Shown: positions 8,435-16,148 of the stretch, piece after piece | Position numbering within the stretch: the first letter of the stretch is position 1 | How the letters are laid out: the number at the start of each line of letters is the position of its first letter | Assembly: GCA_902462525.1 (NCBI GenBank) | Contig: CABQCA010000016.1 | Coordinates: 1-24,766 of the forward strand | DNA: 24,766 bases | Origin: an uncultured Porphyromonadaceae bacterium | Lineage (GTDB): Bacteria > Bacteroidota > Bacteroidia > Bacteroidales > Muribaculaceae | Reading direction: 5' to 3' | Notes under the pieces: model-generated | Told to the model about the DNA's origin: nothing | The model's database searches: none | Seen by the model: only the letters and a program-made list of their open reading frames with translations | Made by a program: the position numbers and the translations under genes

Positions 8435-11400
8435 TTAGAAGGTTATATTTACGCCACAGGAGAAGACCTTCGACAGAGGATAGCAACGGCCGATGCCTAA
8501 GTCAGTGGCATAATAAGTGTCGAGAAGTTCGGGGTCGCCCATCTCGGTGAACTTGGTGATGGTGGCGAGGTTTTCGCCCGAGACAAAGAAACGGGCTTTC
8601 TCGATGAAGATCTTGCGTGTCAGCGACTGCGGCAGCGAGTATCCGATGGTAACGTTCTTCAGGCGGCAGTAAGCGGCGTTCTGAAGATATGTAGTGTTGG
8701 ATTTGTGGTTCTGAGGACCGCTGCCGTTATCCATGAATACGCGGGGATAGTAAGCGTCTACATTGGGACCGAGGGGATCTTCGGTATCGACATCGCGGAA
8801 GTAATCGAGATGCGGCTCGTAAACGGTGCAATGCCATTCGTCGATAGTCGAGCATCCGAAGAAAGTACTCCACGAACGGGGACGGTGGTCACGCTTGCCT
8901 ACACCCTGGAAGAAGACCTTGAGGTCGAAACCTTTCCACTGGGCTTCGAGAGTAAGACCGAAGCAATAGCGCGGAGTGTTGTTGCCGATGACTTTCATGT
9001 CGCCGGCATTGTTGGCGGTATTGTCGCCGTTGTTGATAACGCCGTCGCCGTTTTGGTCGACGAACATGAGGTCGCCGGCGGTCCAGCCGTTTCCGAGTGC
9101 AATCTGACCGCGATGAGGAGCGCTGGGCGCCTGACCGTGGAACTTGGTGTACGCTTCGTCGAGGGCGTCGAGGTGAGCGTTCATCTGATCTTTGGAGCGT
9201 GCGAGGCCCAGGGACTCGTAACCCCATATCTCACCCAATGTCATACCGGGGTAGTATTTCGAGCTGAGGCTCTTGTTCGGGTTGGGATAGTCATCGATGG
9301 TCGTAGTGTGGTCGTAGACGCTGCCGGTGACCGAATAGTAGAAGTCGCCGATACGGTCGCGCCATGTAATGCCGAGTTCCCAGCCGCGCGAGGTCATGGA
9401 CACATTGTTGGTTGTCGGGGCGGTAGTACCGAGAACGTCGGGCACTTCGGGACCGGGACCCACCATGTCGATGGTCTTGCGGTTATAGTAGTCGAAAGAA
9501 CCGGTGAGGCGGTTGTTGAAAAGACCCCAGTCGAAGCCGACGTCCCATGTACGGTTCTTTTCCCATGTCAGAGTCTCCGAAAGCAGACCCGGCACTTGCG
9601 AGAAAGTCGGTTTTTCGCCGCCGACGAGCCATGCCGAATCGTCGGGATAGTAAGGCATCTGCACGTAGGTGGGATACCAGTTGGAAGTGTTCTGGTTGCC
9701 GAGTTTACCCCACGAAGCGCGGAGTTTGAGGGTATTCACCGTTTTGGTGTAATCTTCGAAGAATTTTTCTTTGGCGATATTCCAGCCGGCGGACACAGAG
9801 GGGCTCCATGTCCAGCGATGGTCACGGCGGAAACGCGACGAGCCGTCGTAGCGGATATTAGCCTCGATGAGGTAGCGGCCGTCGTAGTCATAGTTGAGAC
9901 GTCCGAACCAACCGGCAGTAGACCACGTCTTTGAGTAGCCTCCGACACCAATTACGCCGCCGGCGGCGGTATCGAGATACGGCAGGTTGTTAATGAGACC
10001 GTTGCGGTCGGCGGAGAAGCCTTTTGCGTGCTTCCATTCGCTTTGGAAACCTGCCATCACCTTCATGTTGTGCTTCTCTTTGAAAGAGCGGGAATATTCT
10101 GCGTATATGTTGGGGTTGAAGTAGTTGCTGCCCTCATAGGAATTCTGTACGCCGGAGCCTTCTGTACCGTAAGGCGATTCACCGCCGATGCCGATCTCGT
10201 AAGGTGTGCCGTCGACATAATGACCTTCAATCATCAGGTAGGAGCGATTGCTGGTGTACGATACGGTGCGATAGTTGAAATCGGCATTGATGTTCAGCCC
10301 TTCGAGAGGATTGATGAGGAACGAGAACTGATGGTCGGTACGGTTGTCGCAAGTCTGATAGCGGCCTCCGTTTTGGAATTGCAGGATCTGTGATTCGACG
10401 TTTATGAATCCATTCGGGTCTGTGATAGGTATGATAGGCCAGTTCTTAGATACGTTATACCAAGTTCTGTTGGTCATATCCGAAGGTGCGTCGTACTGGT
10501 TGCGCGCCCAACGGTTAGTATATCCGAAATGGAGCCATTTAGCGATTTCGATGTTGATTTTGGACGTAATGGTGTAGCGCTGACGACCGTCATCGCCATA
10601 ACGGAGCTGACCGTCCAGGTCCATAAGGTTGCCGCTGAAGTAATATTTCATGCGACCCTGACCGCCTGTAATGCTGACATTGTGTTCCTGCGAGAAACTC
10701 GTCTGTCCGAAGTGCTCGTAGAGCCAGTCGACATTGCCGAGCGGAGAATACAGGTTTTTCCGGTAAGTTGTCCACAAGTTGGCGTTCGGCATAACGAACA
10801 TGCTGGGACCTACGGGATTTTCGAGATATTCTTTAAGCTGGTCCAGCTTCTCCTGAGGAAAATACTGACCGCGGCCGGATGCAATGGAAGCCTGATTCAT
10901 GACGTTTGCCCAAGTATAGCTGTCGACCATGTGCGGGGTGTTCATGATGCGGGACCACCGGAAAGAGTCGCTGTAATTGATGGTGATTTTGCCTTCTTTA
11001 CCGCTCTTTGTGGTAACCAGAATCACACCGCCGGCGGCGCGTGTGCCATAGATAGACGAAGCCGAAGCGTCTTTAAGGACTGATATGTTTTCGATATCGG
11101 CGGGGTTGATGAGGTTGAGGTCGCTTTCCATGCCGTCGACAAGAACCAGAGGCTCTACCGACGAACCGACGCCGATGGTACCGACACCGCGGATATTCAT
11201 CGAACGACGTCCGTTGAGCGCACCGCCGTTCGATGTTCCCTGAATGTCGAGACCCGGAGTGAGACCCATGAGAGCATCGACTGCCGTCGTAACGGGACGG
11301 TCTTTAAGGTCTTCGGACGAGACGGTAGCCACAGCTCCGGTGAGGTTGACCTTCTTCTGTGTGCCGAAACCTACCGCTACGACTTCGTTGAGCGACTCAA

Positions 11401-11731
11401 CGTTGTCCTCCAGTGTGATATTCATTGGCGTGCCGAGCCACTTTTCATCTTTTGACTTGCAGCCCACAAAGGAAAAACGGATAGTAGCGTCGTTTTTGAC
11501 TCCGGCCAAAGTGAATTTGCCGTCGAGGTCGGTTGTACAGCCCAGTCTGGTGCCGACTGCGAGAACCGATACTCCCGGAAGAGGTTCGCCGGTCTGGTCG
11601 GTCACAGTACCTGTGGCCGTACCTGTTGACTGTGCCGATGCGCTTGAACTTAAGGCAGCGAGCATGAATGCCACAAACAGCAGTGCCAGCAGTCGCAAAG
11701 GCTTTTTAGTTTTTTTCGGAGGATTAAACAT
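8435..11731 (-). CDS. susC: SusC/RagA family TonB-dependent outer-membrane transporter
   Basis: This 1098-residue protein has a signal peptide (to about residue 33, SSSASA). A carboxypeptidase-D regulatory-like domain spans about 38-115 (GTVTDQTGEPLPGVSVLAVG). A TonB-box-like stretch (LNEVVAVGFGTQKK) is followed by the plug domain with MNIRGVGTIG, PLVLVDGME and SVLKDASASSIYGTRAAGG. A long beta-barrel ends in CGVNITF with a terminal Phe. It imports oligosaccharides across the outer membrane using TonB energy, together with the adjacent SusD. No STN (secretin/TonB short N-terminal) signalling domain precedes the regulatory-like domain, so this protein lacks the part that would signal directly to a FecR anti-sigma factor. 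It starts 55 bases after the FecR-like fragment. Confidence 0.97.
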   Translation of the reverse strand: MFNPPKKTKKPLRLLALLFVAFMLAALSSSASAQSTGTATGTVTDQTGEPLPGVSVLAVGTRLGCTTDLDGKFTLAGVKNDATIRFSFVGCKSKDEKWLGTPMNITLEDNVESLNEVVAVGFGTQKKVNLTGAVATVSSEDLKDRPVTTAVDALMGLTPGLDIQGTSNGGALNGRRSMNIRGVGTIGVGSSVEPLVLVDGMESDLNLINPADIENISVLKDASASSIYGTRAAGGVILVTTKSGKEGKITINYSDSFRWSRIMNTPHMVDSYTWANVMNQASIASGRGQYFPQEKLDQLKEYLENPVGPSMFVMPNANLWTTYRKNLYSPLGNVDWLYEHFGQTSFSQEHNVSITGGQGRMKYYFSGNLMDLDGQLRYGDDGRQRYTITSKINIEIAKWLHFGYTNRWARNQYDAPSDMTNRTWYNVSKNWPIIPITDPNGFINVESQILQFQNGGRYQTCDNRTDHQFSFLINPLEGLNINADFNYRTVSYTSNRSYLMIEGHYVDGTPYEIGIGGESPYGTEGSGVQNSYEGSNYFNPNIYAEYSRSFKEKHNMKVMAGFQSEWKHAKGFSADRNGLINNLPYLDTAAGGVIGVGGYSKTWSTAGWFGRLNYDYDGRYLIEANIRYDGSSRFRRDHRWTWSPSVSAGWNIAKEKFFEDYTKTVNTLKLRASWGKLGNQNTSNWYPTYVQMPYYPDDSAWLVGGEKPTFSQVPGLLSETLTWEKNRTWDVGFDWGLFNNRLTGSFDYYNRKTIDMVGPGPEVPDVLGTTAPTTNNVSMTSRGWELGITWRDRIGDFYYSVTGSVYDHTTTIDDYPNPNKSLSSKYYPGMTLGEIWGYESLGLARSKDQMNAHLDALDEAYTKFHGQAPSAPHRGQIALGNGWTAGDLMFVDQNGDGVINNGDNTANNAGDMKVIGNNTPRYCFGLTLEAQWKGFDLKVFFQGVGKRDHRPRSWSTFFGCSTIDEWHCTVYEPHLDYFRDVDTEDPLGPNVDAYYPRVFMDNGSGPQNHKSNTTYLQNAAYCRLKNVTIGYSLPQSLTRKIFIEKARFFVSGENLATITKFTEMGDPELLDTYYATDLGIGRCYPLSKVFSCGVNITF

Positions 11732-11786
11732 AAAAAATTGATTATGATTGGTTTAAATTGTTTTTACACACTGATATGACTAAGGA

Positions 11787-12074
11787 CTAATCCCTCGCGA
11801 TATTGCCGGAGACCTGAGCTGAGTCTTCGATATTGAAGCCCGGTGAGATTATTTGTGTATCGGATATGCTTGGTTCGGAATCGTTCAGGACAAAACTATC
11901 GCTATTGCAAAGAATGGCATCGTATATTTTACGAAGAATATTAAGGTCGTTACGATTAGTTACATTGTCCTGCGCCCAATCGAGAACTTTCTTATTCTCG
12001 GCCGATGTAGTGACGCCATTTAAATATCGTTGCAACAATTCTCCTGTCATGTTAGATTTAGGTTGGCTTTCCAT
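11787..12074 (-). CDS. Short FecR-like anti-sigma N-terminal domain protein
   Basis: This 95-residue protein contains ELLQRYLNGVTTSAENKKVLDWAQDNVTNRNDL and a following short helix. That pattern (a helix with a YLNG turn, then a helix ending in W) is typical of the cytoplasmic N-terminus of Bacteroidetes FecR-type anti-sigma factors. Those proteins usually run to 300 or more residues with a membrane helix near residue 80-100 and a periplasmic FecR domain. Here the chain ends after an acidic, probably disordered tail (NDSEPSISD ... SAQVSGNIARD) with no membrane segment. The start at 12074 is provisional; an internal Met at 12050 is equally plausible. It sits between the EEP gene and susC, near the ECF sigma gene at 13137. 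Whether it is a working soluble anti-sigma or a degraded remnant cannot be told from sequence. Confidence 0.65.
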   Translation of the reverse strand: MESQPKSNMTGELLQRYLNGVTTSAENKKVLDWAQDNVTNRNDLNILRKIYDAILCNSDSFVLNDSEPSISDTQIISPGFNIEDSAQVSGNIARD

Positions 12075-12171
12075 GGATAAGTAACACTACAAAGTCTATG
12101 AAAAGCCTTCGAACCCTCGGTGTTTTTAGTTAAATAAAAAGTGGTTTATTAATTAACGTATGTTAATCATA

Positions 12172-13110
12172 TCAGTTGCCGCCTAAGTTCAATTCCACTT
12201 TCACGGGGAAATGGTCGGAAGGAACGCGCGCACTGTATGCCTTAAAATCTATTTCGCGGGGAGCGTTGGGCGCCTTGTAAGCTGTGGTGTCGGTCTCGGG
12301 ACGCCTGTAAGTGTCGGTGAGGATGCCATATTTCTCGACGTTGATATCGGGGGTGACGAAAATATGGTCGATACGGCTGTCGGTGTACAAGGATGCGTCA
12401 TAGCTGTTGTAGGAACCCGTGTTGGCATATCGGAAACCGGCCTTTTGGTAGCTGTCGAGGAGCATGCCTCCGTCCAGAATTTCCTTATAGGCCTCTGAGT
12501 TCTGGTCGACATTGAAGTCGCCTGTGAGTATTAACGGCAGATTGTCGCCGAACTCTGTCATTTTCTGTTTTATGAGCTTGGCGCTTTCGCGACGGGCTAC
12601 GACCCCGACATGGTCCATGTGAAGGTTGACGAATAAAAATTCACGGCCGGAAGGTTTGTGGCGGAAACGGCCCCAGGAACAAATACGCACACACACGGCA
12701 TCCCAACCCTTACCGGGACGGTCGGGCGTCTCCGACAGCCAGAAGTTGCCGCTGTCGAGCACGTCGAAAAGGGCTGTTTTATAGAATATGGCGGCATATT
12801 CGCCCTTTTCCTTGCCATCTTCACGCCCGACACCGATATATTCGAAGCCCGGGAGGTCGCTTTTAAGAGTATCCAGTTGATGTTTGACGCCCTCCTGCGT
12901 GCCGAAGATGTCGAAATCGTGGAAGCGGATAAGCGAGGCCATGTATGGCTCGCGCTGTTCCCATGCGTTGCCTTGTATGCTGTCGTAGTTGTTGTACACA
13001 CGTACATTGTATGTTGCCGCATTGAAGACAGCCGGGGTGGTGTCATGCTTGCAGGCAGACAAAACCGCTGCAACGCAGACGAGTGATAATAAAATGTTTT
13101 TCAGTTTCAT
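12172..13110 (-). CDS. Endonuclease/exonuclease/phosphatase family lipoprotein
   Basis: This 312-residue protein has a lipoprotein signal peptide with lipobox LSAC (Cys20). It carries the full EEP motif set: TYNVR (Asn35), GTQE (Glu73), NLHMDH (Asn162, His164, Asp166), LTGDFNVD (Asp198, Asn200), SRIDHIFV (Asp248, His249) and SDHFPV (Asp299, His300). These residues coordinate a divalent metal and hydrolyse phosphomono- or phosphodiesters. Lipidation puts it in the periplasm or on the surface, so a genomic DNA-repair role is unlikely. In a PUL it may remove phosphate groups from glycans or nucleic acid debris, which is inference. It lies 26 bases downstream of the sigma gene in the same orientation. 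Confidence 0.92.
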   Translation of the reverse strand: MKLKNILLSLVCVAAVLSACKHDTTPAVFNAATYNVRVYNNYDSIQGNAWEQREPYMASLIRFHDFDIFGTQEGVKHQLDTLKSDLPGFEYIGVGREDGKEKGEYAAIFYKTALFDVLDSGNFWLSETPDRPGKGWDAVCVRICSWGRFRHKPSGREFLFVNLHMDHVGVVARRESAKLIKQKMTEFGDNLPLILTGDFNVDQNSEAYKEILDGGMLLDSYQKAGFRYANTGSYNSYDASLYTDSRIDHIFVTPDINVEKYGILTDTYRRPETDTTAYKAPNAPREIDFKAYSARVPSDHFPVKVELNLGGN

Positions 13111-13136
13111 GTCATAGATATTTTAAACAGTCTTAT

Positions 13137-13676
13137 TCAGTTGTATGAGTCGATGTCATTTCGCAGTTTTTTCAAGGCTAATGTAATATGGCGCTCCACA
13201 CTTTTCACACTCAGGCCAAGCGATTGGGCGATATTGGCATTCGACAGGTTCAGGTCGCGGCTAAGTTTGAATATCGACCGCGTTTTTTCGGACATTTCAC
13301 CGAGCGAACGCTCCACAATCTGCATCAGGTCGGCATGGTATAGCTGCTCGGGCTCGCATTCGCGGAGGCTCGACAGGCGCATTTCAAGGTCCAGGGTCTC
13401 AATTTGCCTCTTCTGCTCGTTGAGGCGTATCCTGAGAAGCTTGTCCTGAAAATACTGGAGTATCTTTTTACGGATTATGCCCAGGAGATATGCCGCCGGC
13501 ATGTCGATTTCGCCGTCAGACGCAATCTTGGCCCACATCGAAAGCATGGCTTCCGAAACGATATCCACAGCAGCCGTCCGGTTGTTGGTGTACGACAGCG
13601 CAAAGAGCACAGAGCGCTGATAGTTCTGTCGGAACAACTCGGTAAAGTATTCCACTTTCTCCGATTTCGTGGTCAT
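13137..13676 (-). CDS. ECF-type RNA polymerase sigma-70 factor
   Basis: This 179-residue protein starts at ATG 13676 (MTTKSEKVEYFTELF). The frame extends 32 codons further upstream, but that would overlap the end of the GH3 gene, and this start falls 11 bases after the GH3 stop. Region 2 is visible as YFTELFRQNYQRSVLFALSY and AVDIVSEAMLSMW. Region 4 is MSEKTRSIFKLSRDLNLSNANIAQSLGLSVKSVERH, with its helix-turn-helix ending in LALKKLR. It is of the short Bacteroidetes group that pairs with FecR-type anti-sigmas and activates nearby susC/susD genes. Being downstream of GH3 in the same transcript allows positive feedback if the operon promoter is its target (inference). Confidence 0.93.
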   Translation of the reverse strand: MTTKSEKVEYFTELFRQNYQRSVLFALSYTNNRTAAVDIVSEAMLSMWAKIASDGEIDMPAAYLLGIIRKKILQYFQDKLLRIRLNEQKRQIETLDLEMRLSSLRECEPEQLYHADLMQIVERSLGEMSEKTRSIFKLSRDLNLSNANIAQSLGLSVKSVERHITLALKKLRNDIDSYN

Positions 13677-13687
13677 AGTCGCTCTAT

Positions 13688-15979
13688 TTATAGTTCTAAG
13701 GAGGCTGACAATGGCAGGTCGGCACTTGAGGTACCGGCATGGATTTGCCATTTCCCATGCTTCAAATTCCATCCGTTCTCCCAGATAGCGAGGTCGCTGA
13801 CGGGAAACTCGATTTCGACACTCTCGGCTGTTCCGGGCTGCAACAAACGGGTCTTGGCATAGCCTTTAAGTTCGATTTTTGGACGGTCGGGCACATTATC
13901 TGGCGCGGTGGCATAAACCTGTACGACCTGTTTGGCGGCGAAATCGCCGGTATTGCGTACTTTGATACGGACTCTTACTGTGTCTCCCTTTCGGTCAAGC
14001 TTCATGTCGGAAAGCTCGAAGTCGGTGTATGTCAGACCAAAACCGAAAGGATATGCCACATCTATGCCACGGGTTGCATAATGGCGGTAACCGACATATA
14101 TATCCTCGTCGTAGTCAGTATAATCTATATTGGGAATATCGTAATACTTGCGTTTGGCATTGAAATGCTCGAACGATTGGTTCAGCCCCGTTTCAGGCAC
14201 ATTCAGAGGGAAGTTCTGCGAAGGCACGTCGACATATCGCATAGGGAAAGTTACGGGCAGGTGTCCGCTGGGCGACTCTTCACCGGCAAGAACAGAAGCC
14301 ACGCTTGTGCCGCCGTCCTGCCCAGGGAGCCAGCAGAGCAGAATGGCATCAGCAAGGTCGCGCCAGGGGGCGACATCGACCACGCCGCATACATTGAGCA
14401 CCACCACCACTTTTTTCCCTCGGGCATGGAATTTTTCGCTTACGTCATGAATCAGCGCAAGTTCATCTATATGCAGCATATAATCGCGTTCGAGATGGCG
14501 GTCGAAACCTTCGGCAGAATTGCGGCTGATTGTCACCACGGCTACATCGGCTTCCTCGGCACCATAGGATGTATATACCTCGGGGCACGGGAGCTCGAGC
14601 GGCCGCATATCATACTGATACCATGTGCGGAGAGTTTTCATCGGAGCCAGTCGCTTTTGCTCGCCGGCTATCCAACATTCATACACAGAGTCGATGCGCT
14701 CCGACAGCGTAATACCCTTAGACCCAAGTCCTTCTTTCAAATTCACAACATGGGAGCACCTTACAGCTCCCGAACCGTCGCCTCCTGGAAGAAAGTCGTA
14801 TGACCCGACACCGAAGAGCGCCACTCTGGCACCTTTGGTCAGCGGCAGTGCACTTTCATTTTTCAGCAGTACGAGCCCCTCTGATGTCATGCGGGCGAGA
14901 GCCTGTGAGTGAGCCTCCAAATCGGGCTTTTCAGAAGGCTTATATCCATTGAAACGATGCGTTCTGACAATGATTTCGAGGATACGCTTCACACAAGCGT
15001 CAATCTCTTCAGGGCTTATTGTGCCATCTTTCTGTCCGTTTACGATTTTCTCGAAGTTTCCGTTGATGCCGGGCTGTATCATATCGTTGCCGGCCTTCAC
15101 CATGTCGACGGCACTTATACCGGCACCCCAGTCCGACATAACTACGCCCTCGAATCCCCACTCGCGGCGGAGGATATCGGTGAGGAGTGTCTTGCTTTGA
15201 GAGGCATATTCGCCGTTGACATAATTGTAAGCCGACATCACAGACCACGGCTCACTCTCGCGGATTGCTATTTCGAAATTGCGAAGATATAATTCGCGTA
15301 ATGCACGCTGACTTACACGCGAGTCATTTGCCAGACGGTTAATTTCCTGATTATTTGCGGCAAAATGCTTGAGGGAGACACCAACGCCGTGAGACTGGAC
15401 GCCGTTGGTGAAGGCCGCCGCCATTTTGCCCGAGAGAAGAGGGTCTTCGGAGTAGTACTCGAAATTGCGGCCACAAAGGGGATTGCGCATTATATTCATA
15501 CCGGGGCCGAGAAGGATATCGATGCCGTAATCGCGGCACTCCTCGCCGATTATGCTTCCGAATGCCGCAACAATGCTGTCGTTCCATGTTGAACTCAACA
15601 AGGTTCCCATGGGCACACGTGTACAAAAGTAATCTTTAGAATCGCCTTTACGGCGCGAGTCCATGCGTATGCCTGCGGGGCCATCGGCCAACACAAGGGG
15701 CGTTACGCCCATATAGGTAATCGGGCATGTGGTGCCGGCCACACCAGGTACAATATGGTAAGTATACCCTACGTCGGCCCTCAGCTCATCGCTCATGTCG
15801 CGGGCCATGCCCACGATAAGGTTTGCCTTATCTTCTGGCGTCATGGCGGCAACAACGGCATCGACGTTGTCGGGCGTCAGCCTGATAGTTTTAGCCAAAG
15901 CAGAAAAGTTAGACGTTACTGCGGTTGCGGCAATTATAAAAACCGGAATCAGTGTTTTCTTAAAAAGAGTGTTTTCCAT
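13688..15979 (-). CDS. Glycoside hydrolase family 3 enzyme (beta-glucosidase/beta-xylosidase type)
   Basis: This 763-residue protein has a signal peptide (residues 1-29, ending SNFSALA). The N-terminal GH3 barrel spans about 40-340 and includes LADGPAGIR, SLKHFAANNQE and the nucleophile motif GVVMSDWGAG with Asp283. The second GH3 domain (about 365-600) contains SRNSAEGFDR, where Glu490 is the likely acid/base. A fibronectin-III-like domain near the end (about 665-750) has KVRNTGDFAAKQVVQVY. It releases terminal beta-linked sugars from short oligosaccharides in the periplasm; the exact sugar cannot be assigned. It is the first gene of the minus-strand operon, and its stop is 11 bases before the sigma factor start. 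The 169 bases upstream show no perfect TAnnTTTG box, only a TAACTTTA octamer at 16003-16010. Confidence 0.96.
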   Translation of the reverse strand: MENTLFKKTLIPVFIIAATAVTSNFSALAKTIRLTPDNVDAVVAAMTPEDKANLIVGMARDMSDELRADVGYTYHIVPGVAGTTCPITYMGVTPLVLADGPAGIRMDSRRKGDSKDYFCTRVPMGTLLSSTWNDSIVAAFGSIIGEECRDYGIDILLGPGMNIMRNPLCGRNFEYYSEDPLLSGKMAAAFTNGVQSHGVGVSLKHFAANNQEINRLANDSRVSQRALRELYLRNFEIAIRESEPWSVMSAYNYVNGEYASQSKTLLTDILRREWGFEGVVMSDWGAGISAVDMVKAGNDMIQPGINGNFEKIVNGQKDGTISPEEIDACVKRILEIIVRTHRFNGYKPSEKPDLEAHSQALARMTSEGLVLLKNESALPLTKGARVALFGVGSYDFLPGGDGSGAVRCSHVVNLKEGLGSKGITLSERIDSVYECWIAGEQKRLAPMKTLRTWYQYDMRPLELPCPEVYTSYGAEEADVAVVTISRNSAEGFDRHLERDYMLHIDELALIHDVSEKFHARGKKVVVVLNVCGVVDVAPWRDLADAILLCWLPGQDGGTSVASVLAGEESPSGHLPVTFPMRYVDVPSQNFPLNVPETGLNQSFEHFNAKRKYYDIPNIDYTDYDEDIYVGYRHYATRGIDVAYPFGFGLTYTDFELSDMKLDRKGDTVRVRIKVRNTGDFAAKQVVQVYATAPDNVPDRPKIELKGYAKTRLLQPGTAESVEIEFPVSDLAIWENGWNLKHGKWQIHAGTSSADLPLSASLEL

Positions 15980-16148
15980 AAAGGGTAAAGAATATTTCGC
16001 AGTAAAGTTATGCCCTTTTTGGAGCTATTTTTTGGCTGTATAGAGTGATTATAGTTGGAATGTCGATGTATATGGCTGAAACACAAAGGAATGCTATCTA
16101 AGCACCCCTCGGTTTGTATAGAAGCGACTGAGCCCGGCAAAGCCTTGT

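Noticed and set aside
8705..9934. Long plus-strand open frame (409 codons) opposite susC
   Set aside because: It is antisense to the TonB-dependent transporter. The product is V/A/E-rich with no recognisable motif, and the length is explained by the codon bias of the true strand.
12089..12100. Near -7 box TAGACTTTG upstream of the FecR-like gene
   Set aside because: The spacing between TA and TTTG is three instead of two bases and no -33 element is apparent.
12172..13110. EEP protein as an exodeoxyribonuclease for DNA repair
   Set aside because: The lipoprotein signal peptide and operon context place it outside the cytoplasm.
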